This document shows, piece after piece, positions 1 to 5,156 of a DNA stretch of 47,573 bases. Source of the stretch: Eubacteriales bacterium (lineage in GTDB: Bacteria > Bacillota > Clostridia > Lachnospirales > Lachnospiraceae); assembly GCA_030536575.1 (NCBI GenBank), contig JAUNPS010000037.1:1-47573 (forward strand). Reading direction: 5' to 3'. A program made the translations under genes and the position numbers. Below the pieces are notes generated by a model that saw nothing but the letters and a program-made list of their open reading frames with translations, did no database searches and had not been told where the DNA came from. The first letter of the stretch is position 1. The number at the start of each line of letters is the position of its first letter.

Positions 1-2
1 AA

Positions 3-49
3 GAGGTAAGATAACACCCTCTGCAAAAAAGGTATCGTTATCTTACCTC
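3..49. repeat. 13-bp inverted repeat at the broken end of the recombinase gene
   Basis: GAGGTAAGATAAC at 3-15 is repeated in perfect inverted orientation at 37-49, with a 21-nt spacer. The repeat lies exactly where the recombinase reading frame stops resembling its family and meets a stop codon (38-40). It could be the end of an inserted element, a recombined junction, or a fold-back artefact at a contig end. The sequence alone cannot separate these. Confidence 0.75.
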
Positions 50-247
50 AACAAAATTGGCTCCCGAATATCCATCATCTACATAAACATCAAACAATTC
101 CATATCATCCTGTTTTTTTATGTAAGAACGGATTAATTCTCTCTGCGAGCAAATGCTATTGCTTTCTGACTTATTGCTGCCGTCAATATCCTCGTCATCC
201 TTCGATAACCTGAGATAGATAGCAACGTAATATATACTTTCTTTCAT
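38..247 (-). pseudogene. large serine recombinase, N-terminal fragment
   Basis: The 69-residue product carries the start of a resolvase/invertase catalytic domain. It has a Y-x-R-L-S-x-D-D motif (AIYLRLSKDD), which should hold the catalytic serine, and a later D-D-G-Y-S-G-A-N-F motif. Members of this family (TndX/TnpX-like recombinases of clostridial mobile elements) are about 500 residues and continue from this point through the rest of the catalytic domain and a long DNA-binding region, all absent here. The ATG at 245-247 is chosen over an upstream in-frame start because AGGAG precedes it at good distance. As it stands the protein cannot integrate or excise the element. It is the last minus-strand gene of the regulatory end, the usual place for such a recombinase. 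Whether the gene is truly truncated or only cut by the assembly is open. Confidence 0.75.
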
Positions 248-409
248 AAATATCGCTCCTAACTTTATTTTCTTATTCACACGATTGCCGCTGTGCTTTC
301 AGTCAACAGAACCTGTCCTACGAGGTACCTGCTTTCATTCAATAAAGCTAGGATTTCGCTGTTTAATCCTGCTTATAGATTACCACAGCAAATTGCTCCT
401 GTAAAGGCT

Positions 410-679
410 CTAATACTTTATTTCAGCAACTTTCCTGATATATTGCTCCATTCTGTCATTCAAAGTTTCAGGGGAGTCCGAGTACCCAATCTTCACCACA
501 TAATCTCCAACTTTTACAAGAAAAGGATTTTTAACTTTCTGAACATAGTCCTCTACTCTGGCTGAAACAGATTTTTTCATGTCAACCGCAACTTCACTTA
601 TGTCTACTAATTGTTCAATCTCTGCTTCTCTTATGTCTATTTGTTTCATTTTCTGCAATTCTTCCTTCGATAAGTGCAT
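410..679 (-). CDS. small conserved mobile-element protein, DUF6870-like
   Basis: The 89-residue acidic protein has an N-terminal helical part and a C-terminal segment built around K-N-P-F-L-V-K-V-G-D-Y-V-V-K-I. I associate this pattern with the DUF6870 family, which lies just upstream of serine recombinases in clostridial conjugative elements. No catalytic motif is visible and the function is unknown. The ATG at 677-679 is preferred over an upstream GTG because a GGGAGGGG ribosome site lies directly in front of it. The gene precedes the recombinase fragment by about 160 nt on the same strand, and that interval holds no convincing gene. A part in control of recombination is only an inference from position. 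Confidence 0.65.
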   Translation of the reverse strand: MHLSKEELQKMKQIDIREAEIEQLVDISEVAVDMKKSVSARVEDYVQKVKNPFLVKVGDYVVKIGYSDSPETLNDRMEQYIRKVAEIKY

Positions 680-723
680 ACTCACCCCTCCCACGCTACA
701 CTATATTTTCTTTTATGTTTGTC

Positions 724-1112
724 CTATGCACATAATTTATTAATCTCCTGCAGGCGGCTGTCGGGAACAGCCTCATTGGTATACACCATCCTCTCGGACC
801 GGATCAGCTTATCTCCGGAAGTCTCATTATCAAAAACAGCATCCTCGCACAAAATCCCCGTAATCTTGCCTGTAATCAGATATTTCCCGCTCGTACCTTT
901 ACTTCAATACCGTTATCAGTATTTCCTCGTTTCCAATGCCCGGCAACTTTGCGACACAATGTCGCAAAGTGCCAGACACAGATAGTCATGGCGTATCCGT
1001 CACACAGCTCCACTGTTTTTGTGTCCTGCAGGATAAATATGAAGTTGTCAAGGTACGCCTGCTTCGGATCAGCGGGAAACAGAAAGGGATATTTCCCGCC
1101 GATTCCTTTGAG
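724..1112 (-). pseudogene. small mobile-element gene, frameshifted and lacking a start codon
   Basis: Two minus-strand frames join into one protein-like sequence. The first (876-1112) begins directly after the stop of the HTH_16 gene, in the same frame. It reads through YPFLFPADPKQAYLDN and VELCDGYAMTICVWHFATLC to VKVRAG and then a stop. The second continues one frame away as KYLITGKITGILCEDAVFDN and ends at a stop at 724-726. A one-base loss within GCGGGAAAT would explain the break. No ATG, GTG or TTG start fits the beginning. The joined product would be about 130 residues and looks like a conserved conjugative-element protein of unknown function. A sequencing error could explain the frameshift but not the missing start. 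Confidence 0.55.
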
Positions 1113-1358
1113 TTAGATTTTAAAATCCAGAATTTTTGTAATTAACTTCGTTTCAAGCCTCCGGCGCAAGGTTTCGTCCACACAGTAATGCGCCTGTCCG
1201 TTCTCGTCATACAGTTTTCTGACAGACAATGTTGCTATGTAACCTTCATAATGCTTCAAAACTGCATTGATCGCTTCAATATCACCGTTTGATGCCGCCT
1301 TAATCATCTGAAAGGAAGGCAGATCAAACGCTTTGTCTTTTTCACTTTTTTTGCTCAT
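1113..1358 (-). CDS. HTH_16 conjugative-element regulator (Tn916-type helix-turn-helix)
   Basis: The 81-residue protein matches the small HTH_16 family of Tn916-like and Tn1549-like elements. Diagnostic segments are the early L-P-S-F-x-M-I-K-A-A motif, G-D-I-E-A-I-N-A-V-L-K-H-Y-E-G-Y-I and the ending L-R-R-R-L-E-T-K-L-I. This is an RNA-polymerase-sigma-like helix-turn-helix without a full sigma domain set. The ATG at 1356-1358 overlaps the 3' end of the sigma-like gene by 17 nt, so the two are almost certainly co-translated. By analogy with Tn916 orf8 it takes part in switching element transcription with the neighbouring sigma-like factor. No target site can be pointed out. Confidence 0.85.
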   Translation of the reverse strand: MSKKSEKDKAFDLPSFQMIKAASNGDIEAINAVLKHYEGYIATLSVRKLYDENGQAHYCVDETLRRRLETKLITKILDFKI

Positions 1359-1782
1359 TTTGATATTCCTCCATCATTTCTTTCATCAGCTCCAGCGAGC
1401 GTCTCCGGTGTTCATGGACAGTGCTGCGGACAAGGTTCATTGCTCTTGCGATCTCCGCATCGCTCATATCCATAAAATAGGACAGCAGCACCACTTTCTG
1501 TTTCTTTTCAGAAAGTGACTGTATTGCCTCCGCAAGCAACGTATCTTTCACTTCAATGTCGCATCCGAGTACCTGAAAACTCTTGCTTTCTGTTCTATAC
1601 TCGTCCACAGTGAAAAGCCTGTCTCGTTCCTTCTGCGAAAGCTCCGAAAACAGCACTTCATGCTCCTGCCGATATGTAATGTGTCGGTAATAGTCAACCG
1701 CTTCGCCTTTTAACGCCATCTTACATATCCGGTCAAACTGATTCCGAATCGTCAGTTCATCATTGGAAGAAGATTTCCCCAT
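1342..1782 (-). CDS. sigma-70-family (region 4) regulator of the element
   Basis: The 146-residue protein ends in a sigma region 4 type helix-turn-helix. L-S-E-K-K-Q-K-V-V-L-L-S-Y-F-M-D-M-S-D-A-E-I-A-R-A-M is followed by a recognition helix with S-T-V-H-E-H-R-R-R-S. The N-terminal half has no recognisable region 2, so it is a short element-specific sigma-like regulator rather than a complete sigma factor. GGAAGGAGGTGA precedes the ATG at 1782. It heads the minus-strand chain running through HTH_16 to the recombinase. In Tn916 the corresponding proteins activate excision and transfer genes; the same role here is inferred from family and position. A long structured leader lies upstream. Confidence 0.85.
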   Translation of the reverse strand: MGKSSSNDELTIRNQFDRICKMALKGEAVDYYRHITYRQEHEVLFSELSQKERDRLFTVDEYRTESKSFQVLGCDIEVKDTLLAEAIQSLSEKKQKVVLLSYFMDMSDAEIARAMNLVRSTVHEHRRRSLELMKEMMEEYQNEQKK

Positions 1783-2061
1783 AAGAGTTCACCTCCTTCC
1801 CCTTCCACCAGCACACGGATGAAGTCTTTATTTCCCTTTCATCCATAGTCCCGAATGGGTGATGCCCGATGTTCGGTTCGGGAAGAAAATTTTTTAAAAA
1901 TTTTCCGTATATATAAAATGCGCCCGGACGAGCCATTGCCCATCGGACGCACTTTATAACTGATTCATTTGTTACCCCTGCTTCAATATAGGTTTTTACC
2001 ATAGGTGCAAGGGTGTATAACAGAGCAGCACTGACTAAGATTTTTTTGATTGTGTACCTGA

Positions 2062-2083
2062 CGGGCGGCATGACCGCCGCCCG
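2062..2083. other. GC-rich hairpin in the leader
   Basis: CGGGCGGC (2062-2069) and GCCGCCCG (2076-2083) form a perfect 8-bp stem with a 6-nt loop. There is no T-tract on either side, so it is not a standard terminator. It lies downstream of the 2136-2203 stem in the minus-strand direction and may be part of the same leader RNA fold. Confidence 0.5.
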
Positions 2084-2128
2084 AATTTCTCTTTGTAAAC
2101 CACTCTGCTCTCCGGCAAAATCCCGGAA

Positions 2129-2203
2129 ACGAAAAAAAGAGTATTCAAATAGCCCTTTCCGGAATCTTGTTTTTTTTATCCGAAAAGGATTTGAATACTC
2201 TTT
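2129..2203 (-). terminator. long-stem intrinsic terminator or attenuator
   Basis: AAAGAGTATTCAAAT (2136-2150) pairs perfectly with ATTTGAATACTCTTT (2189-2203). Inside it, CCTTTCCGGA and TCCGAAAAGG pair with one wobble, making an interrupted stem of roughly 25 bp. Read on the minus strand it is followed by a run of seven T, so it would stop minus-strand transcription about 350 nt before the sigma-like gene. This is a likely attenuator if the operon promoter lies between 2204 and 2290. Confidence 0.65.
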
Positions 2204-2294
2204 CTAGGTTTAAACCCCTCTAAAATACCAAGCTCTTACCCTTTTCACTTTTCAAATACAGGGTAATACACTATATTTATGGAGGTGAATGAAC

Positions 2295-2645
2295 ATGGAT
2301 ATTCCCAAGACACTCTTTGCAACGATGGTAAAAAATGCCCGGATGGATCGGCACTGGACACAGGAAGAACTTGCAGAAAAACTCGGCGTGTCACCGACTT
2401 ATCTGGGAGATTTGGAACGCCATAAGGGTACTCCAAGCCTGTCGCTGTTCTGTAAAGCCATGCGGCTGCTGAATCTTTCTGCAGATGATTATGTTTATCC
2501 AAACGGAAATAGCAATAATTCTACATATAAGCAGTTACTCCGCCTGCTGACGCACTGCAACGAACATCAGCTTCAAGTCCTTCTGGCAACTGCCACGGCA
2601 TTATTGCAGCCTGATCCAGATGCCAGTAATGATATTAAGGAATAA
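2295..2645 (+). CDS. XRE-family helix-turn-helix regulator
   Basis: The 116-residue protein has a Cro/C1-type helix-turn-helix in residues about 8-62: W-T-Q-E-E-L-A-E-K-L-G-V-S-P-T-Y-L-G-D-L-E-R, then G-T-P-S-L-S-L-F. The C-terminal half (leucine-rich Q-L-L-R-L-L-T-H-C) is probably helical and used for dimerisation. Two ATGs are available. The second (2295) sits 9 nt after GGAGG and is preferred over the first (2289), which is only 3 nt away. The gene is divergent from the sigma/HTH_16 operon across the structured leader, so it may repress that operon, itself or both. No inducer-binding or peptidase domain is present. Confidence 0.85.
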   Translation: MDIPKTLFATMVKNARMDRHWTQEELAEKLGVSPTYLGDLERHKGTPSLSLFCKAMRLLNLSADDYVYPNGNSNNSTYKQLLRLLTHCNEHQLQVLLATATALLQPDPDASNDIKE

Positions 2646-2706
2646 TTCTTGACAAATTCTGATAAAACGCTGAAAACTTTTGATATTCGCCTGTAAACAA
2701 GAATGG

Positions 2707-2743
2707 AAAGGCTCAATCCGCACCTGCCGGAAAGAGCCTTTTT
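2707..2743 (+). terminator. intrinsic terminator after the XRE gene
   Basis: AAAGGCTC (2707-2714) pairs with GAGCCTTT (2734-2741) and is followed by TT-TAT. It lies about 60 nt after the XRE stop codon and just before the convergent minus-strand gene ending at 2750. Confidence 0.8.
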
Positions 2744-2749
2744 ATCTGA

Positions 2750-3088
2750 CTATTTTTTCATTTTTGTAATCACTTGATCTATATCCGGATTACCGTTCAA
2801 CATTCCCAATCCAGCCAACAACTGAATACAGTCCACATATCCCTGACAATACGCCCGTTCTTCTTCCATAAATGCCTGATGCTGCACAGTTTCCAAATAA
2901 GCCTCTATCTGCTTTCTCTGACTTGCATCCAGTTTTTTCAGTTCCGCCTCAAAATTTACTTTTTCTGACTTTCTAAGCCTTTCCGCTTCTTCTAACTCCG
3001 GGAAATGAAGATACGTCTTTCTGTCCACATTCCCACAACGGAGATTATTCAAAAACGCTCCTATTTCACTCCATACTTCATTTCGCAT
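2750..3088 (-). CDS. small hypothetical protein, DUF6809-like
   Basis: The 112-residue, charged, mostly helical protein has an L-R-C-G-N-V motif near the N-terminus (N-N-L-R-C-G-N-V-D). It continues with a K/E-rich coiled-coil-like middle and a C-terminal segment ending Y-C-Q-G-Y-V-D-C-I-Q-L-L-A-G-L. This layout resembles DUF6809, a family of unknown function common in Firmicute elements; the assignment is tentative. The start has AAAGGAG 9 nt upstream. It is divergent from the second XRE gene, and its promoter lies between two copies of a palindromic operator. Control by that XRE protein is therefore likely. Confidence 0.6.
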   Translation of the reverse strand: MRNEVWSEIGAFLNNLRCGNVDRKTYLHFPELEEAERLRKSEKVNFEAELKKLDASQRKQIEAYLETVQHQAFMEEERAYCQGYVDCIQLLAGLGMLNGNPDIDQVITKMKK

Positions 3089-3182
3089 ATCAATACGCTC
3101 CTTTCACTTTCCAGCACTCTTTGTCATGCCGTCCTATCATTATTGTGACCATTCTATGATAATTCACTATATTTTTTCTAAA

Positions 3183-3199
3183 ACTTCATCTTTAGAAGT
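3183..3199. promoter_or_regulatory. operator copy 1 (ACTTC-N7-GAAGT)
   Basis: A 17-nt site with perfect 5-bp arms, identical to copy 2 at all but one position (T versus A at position 6). It touches the -10 box of the minus-strand promoter at 3200-3228, a position suited to blocking transcription of the DUF6809-like gene. Confidence 0.75.
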
Positions 3200-3228
3200 A
3201 TATTAGCATCCCAACTCGGTAAAATCAA
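3200..3228 (-). promoter_or_regulatory. minus-strand promoter of the DUF6809-like gene
   Basis: On the minus strand TTGATT (3223-3228) and TAATAT (3200-3205) are 17 nt apart, close to the sigma-A consensus. The transcript would start inside or just past operator copy 1, about 100 nt before the ATG at 3088. Confidence 0.65.
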
Positions 3229-3235
3229 TTATGAT

Positions 3236-3252
3236 ACTTCAACTTTAGAAGT
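3236..3252. promoter_or_regulatory. operator copy 2 (ACTTC-N7-GAAGT)
   Basis: The second 17-nt copy starts 53 nt from the first, about five helical turns, so both would lie on one face of the DNA. It ends 10 nt before the XRE start codon and overlaps its ribosome site, which suits autorepression. Confidence 0.75.
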
Positions 3253-3262
3253 GAGGGATAGA

Positions 3263-3514
3263 ATGAAGATATACTGGAATGGAGAGTCCAAAAATATTAT
3301 TGGAACAAGGGTAAAAGAATTGCGGAAAGCACAAGGCATTTCCCAAAAGACGTTAGCCGCACGGCTACAGACAGAAGGATTTGAATTTACAGATTTGACA
3401 ATCCTTAGAATTGAACAGGGAAAACGGTTTGTACCTGATTATGAGATTGTTGCGATTGCGAAATACTTTCATATATCAACAGATTATCTTTTAGGTCTTA
3501 CCGACACGAAATGA
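3263..3514 (+). CDS. XRE-family helix-turn-helix repressor
   Basis: The 83-residue protein is essentially a single Cro/C1 domain. V-K-E-L-R-K-A-Q-G-I-S-Q-K-T-L-A-A-R-L comes first, then the recognition region L-T-I-L-R-I-E-Q-G-K-R, and it ends A-I-A-K-Y-F-H-I-S-T-D-Y-L-L-G-L. The ATG at 3263 is used because GTGAGGG lies 5 nt upstream; an upstream GTG at 3251 would overlap the operator. It is divergent from the DUF6809-like gene, with two matching palindromes between them, so it probably represses both. Its stop codon lies in the stem of the following terminator. Confidence 0.85.
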   Translation: MKIYWNGESKNIIGTRVKELRKAQGISQKTLAARLQTEGFEFTDLTILRIEQGKRFVPDYEIVAIAKYFHISTDYLLGLTDTK

Positions 3515-3556
3515 GCGGCTCTGTTTCCCAAATTGACAGACGCCGCTCATTTTCTT
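3511..3556 (+). terminator. intrinsic terminator overlapping the XRE stop codon
   Basis: ATGAGCGGC (3511-3519) pairs perfectly with GCCGCTCAT (3542-3550) and is followed by TTTCTTTTT. It also overlaps the stop codon of the convergent winged-helix gene. Confidence 0.8.
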
Positions 3557-3978
3557 TTTATCGCATTATTGAATTTGTATCCTACTCCCCACACAGTCAA
3601 AATATAGATTGGTTTTGATGGATCAGGCTCTATTTTCTTTCGTATTCTCCGAATCAGACTCATCACATTGTCCTCTGCCCCGTAATAGGGTTCTTTCCAT
3701 ACCTGATTATATATTTGCTCTTTAGAAAATACTTGTCCGGGATGCCGTGCCAGCAAATATAGGATTTCAAATTCATAGTTGGTCATTCCAATACTTTTCC
3801 CTGCCACCTCAACCACACGATATTTTGCATCTATTATAATGCTACCATAATCAAGACGGTTATCCATAGAAAAAGCATTTACTACCTCTATATCCTTCTT
3901 TGATCGTAAAAAGAGAAGTAATTCCTCGAAGGTTGCCTCATTTTCATCATCGAATATAGCAATTAGCACTTTCCCCAC
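3547..3978 (-). CDS. OmpR/PhoB-type winged-helix regulator without a receiver domain
   Basis: The 143-residue protein ends in a complete OmpR-type winged helix (residues about 45-140). It has M-T-N-Y-E-F-E-I-L-Y-L-L-A-R-H-P-G-Q-V-F-S-K-E-Q-I, then N-V-M-S-L-I-R-R-I-R-K-K-I-E and G-V-G-Y-K-F. The N-terminal ~45 residues are far too short for a receiver and lack the acidic pocket and phospho-acceptor aspartate. It is therefore an orphan DNA-binding protein not controlled by a canonical kinase. A GTG start at 3976-3978 is chosen because GAGGAGGT lies 7 nt upstream; longer in-frame versions have no ribosome site. It follows the flavodoxin gene on the same strand but behind a terminator-like hairpin. 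It may be the local regulator of the reductase operon, which is inference. Confidence 0.8.
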   Translation of the reverse strand: MGKVLIAIFDDENEATFEELLLFLRSKKDIEVVNAFSMDNRLDYGSIIIDAKYRVVEVAGKSIGMTNYEFEILYLLARHPGQVFSKEQIYNQVWKEPYYGAEDNVMSLIRRIRKKIEPDPSKPIYILTVWGVGYKFNNAIKRK

Positions 3979-4079
3979 TAGACTTACCTCCTCATAATAC
4001 CAGAACACATCTTGTAATGCCAAACTGCAAAGCAGATTGGGGACTTTCACCCAATGGAAATGTGCGCCTCTCGCACTGT

Positions 4080-4133
4080 AAAAAGGTCAATCCACACAAG
4101 GCAGATTGACCTTCTGGGCAAGATGCTCTTGCC
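4080..4133 (-). terminator. two hairpins closing the nrdD-nrdG-flavodoxin operon
   Basis: GGCAAGA/TCTTGCC (4117-4123, 4127-4133) and AAGGTCAAT/ATTGACCTT (4083-4091, 4105-4113) are perfect stems in tandem. On the minus strand the second is followed by TTTTT, making it a good intrinsic terminator about 60 nt after the flavodoxin stop. Confidence 0.75.
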
Positions 4134-4172
4134 TTGTCAAGCAAATAAAAGTTCCTATTTTATGTTCTTTTT

Positions 4173-4607
4173 TCAGTTATCAACTAAATTGCGAACCGCT
4201 TTTATCCAGTCCTCATAGTTCCCTTTGCTCATTTTTCCGCTTCCGAACGGGTTCTTCACTTCTGCTCCAGTACAGATTTTTTGCATAGTCTGCACTGTGT
4301 TTTCAAAACCGCCCATTGCGTATGTAGAAAAGGGAATTACAATCTTTCCCGTTAAGTTACAATTGGCGATAAATTTCTGAACAAAAGGCGGAACATCATG
4401 CGCCCAAACGGGATATCCAACAAAAACTATATCATACTGTGATAAGTCAGGGATTTCAGTTCTGAAACCAGAGGGCAGTTTCATAAACCCGCCTTCGTTG
4501 CTATCAGGCTCAATTTTTAGCAAATCGCAGCCCAAATTTTCATGGATTCTTGTTGCGATATGCTCTGTGTTACCTGTTTGAGAGTAATATAGAATAATAG
4601 TTGCCAT
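4173..4607 (-). CDS. short-chain flavodoxin
   Basis: The 144-residue protein starts A-T-I-I-L-Y-Y-S-Q-T-G-N-T, the phosphate-binding loop for FMN (residues 9-14). It also has V-G-Y-P-V-W-A-H-D-V-P-P (about 72-83) and F-S-T-Y-A-M-G-G, both typical of flavodoxin folds. The ATG at 4605-4607 is preceded by TGGAGGTAACC; the upstream in-frame extension has no ribosome site. It starts 20 nt after the stop of nrdG, so it is the third gene of the operon. NrdG-type activases need a low-potential electron donor to reduce their iron-sulfur cluster, and flavodoxin is the classical one in E. coli. A dedicated donor for this NrdG is the natural reading of the context, though not shown by the sequence itself. 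Confidence 0.85.
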   Translation of the reverse strand: MATIILYYSQTGNTEHIATRIHENLGCDLLKIEPDSNEGGFMKLPSGFRTEIPDLSQYDIVFVGYPVWAHDVPPFVQKFIANCNLTGKIVIPFSTYAMGGFENTVQTMQKICTGAEVKNPFGSGKMSKGNYEDWIKAVRNLVDN

Positions 4608-4627
4608 ATGGTTACCTCCATTTCTTT

Positions 4628-5155
4628 TCATATGTTCTGGTTCCATAACACGGTTTTGCCATGTGCCGCTGTCGCTTTTAAATCAATGATTCGCTGATTA
4701 GAGGAGCCACGAAAAACCAAACTTATATCTTTTTGGCTTTCTACAAATTCGCCATCTACTAAAATGTCAAGCAAGCCGAGAATTTCGTCAGTGACTTCAC
4801 AATGTACTATTCCTCCGTCCAGCAAGTCTTTTTCCAGCGTATATCCGGTGTAACACCAAATACTTTTTAGAGGAAATGTTTCCCGAACTTTTCTCAAAAA
4901 AGGCAGTAAACTTCTCTGGTTCATAATTTCAAATGGTTCTCCGCCTAATACGGTCAACCCGGAAATATATTTTGGAGTCAATGCAGACAGGAGCATCACA
5001 GCGGTATCTTCGGTAAAGGGATTTCCATAATGGAAATCCCATGTTTCTTCGTTAAAGCACCCCTTGCAGTGGTGGGTACATCCCGACACAAACAATGCTA
5101 CACGGACGCCCTCGCCATCTGCTATGTCGTACTTCTTTATTTCACCGTAATTCAT
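4628..5155 (-). CDS. nrdG: anaerobic ribonucleotide reductase activating protein (radical SAM)
   Basis: The 175-residue protein carries the radical-SAM cluster motif C-x3-C-x2-C at Cys26, Cys30 and Cys33 (CTHHCKGC), and the GGEP-type motif L-G-G-E-P-F that helps bind SAM. With SAM and an electron it makes the glycyl radical on NrdD. The length fits NrdG (about 155-180). The ATG at 5153-5155 lies immediately after the nrdD stop codon (TAAG-ATG), so translation is probably coupled; GAAAGGG is the nearest ribosome site. It is followed 20 nt later by the flavodoxin gene. The set nrdD-nrdG-flavodoxin looks functionally complete. Confidence 0.93.
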   Translation of the reverse strand: MNYGEIKKYDIADGEGVRVALFVSGCTHHCKGCFNEETWDFHYGNPFTEDTAVMLLSALTPKYISGLTVLGGEPFEIMNQRSLLPFLRKVRETFPLKSIWCYTGYTLEKDLLDGGIVHCEVTDEILGLLDILVDGEFVESQKDISLVFRGSSNQRIIDLKATAAHGKTVLWNQNI

Positions 5156-5156
5156 C

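Larger units (their letters stand above)
1783..2294. other. 512-nt intergenic leader with strong structure; no secure gene
   Basis: This stretch separates the divergent sigma-like gene (minus) and XRE gene (plus). It holds a terminator-like stem (2136-2203), a GC-rich hairpin (2062-2083) and a stretch near 1915-1960 where GCGCCCGGACG and CGGACGCACT can partly pair. A minus-strand frame of about 100 codons (1760-2071) crosses it and overlaps the sigma start. It has no good ribosome site and no recognised domain, so I do not call it a gene. The arrangement fits a transcribed, regulated 5' leader of the sigma/HTH_16 operon. Confidence 0.5.

Noticed and set aside
946-970. Perfect 11-bp inverted repeat ACTTTGCGACA / TGTCGCAAAGT
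   Set aside because: It lies inside the protein-like sequence of the frameshifted gene (encoding H-F-A-T-L-C-R-K-V), so the symmetry may be a by-product of coding. There is no T-tract and no promoter nearby, so I do not call it an operator.
1760-2071. Minus-strand reading frame of 103 codons in the leader
   Set aside because: It overlaps the sigma-like start, has no convincing ribosome site and runs through paired RNA segments. A leader peptide cannot be excluded, but the sequence does not support a gene.
4080-4140. Possible small RNA or riboswitch in the paired hairpins after the flavodoxin gene
   Set aside because: Two simple tandem stems, the second followed by T5, are fully explained by a terminator. 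No conserved aptamer-like core is visible.
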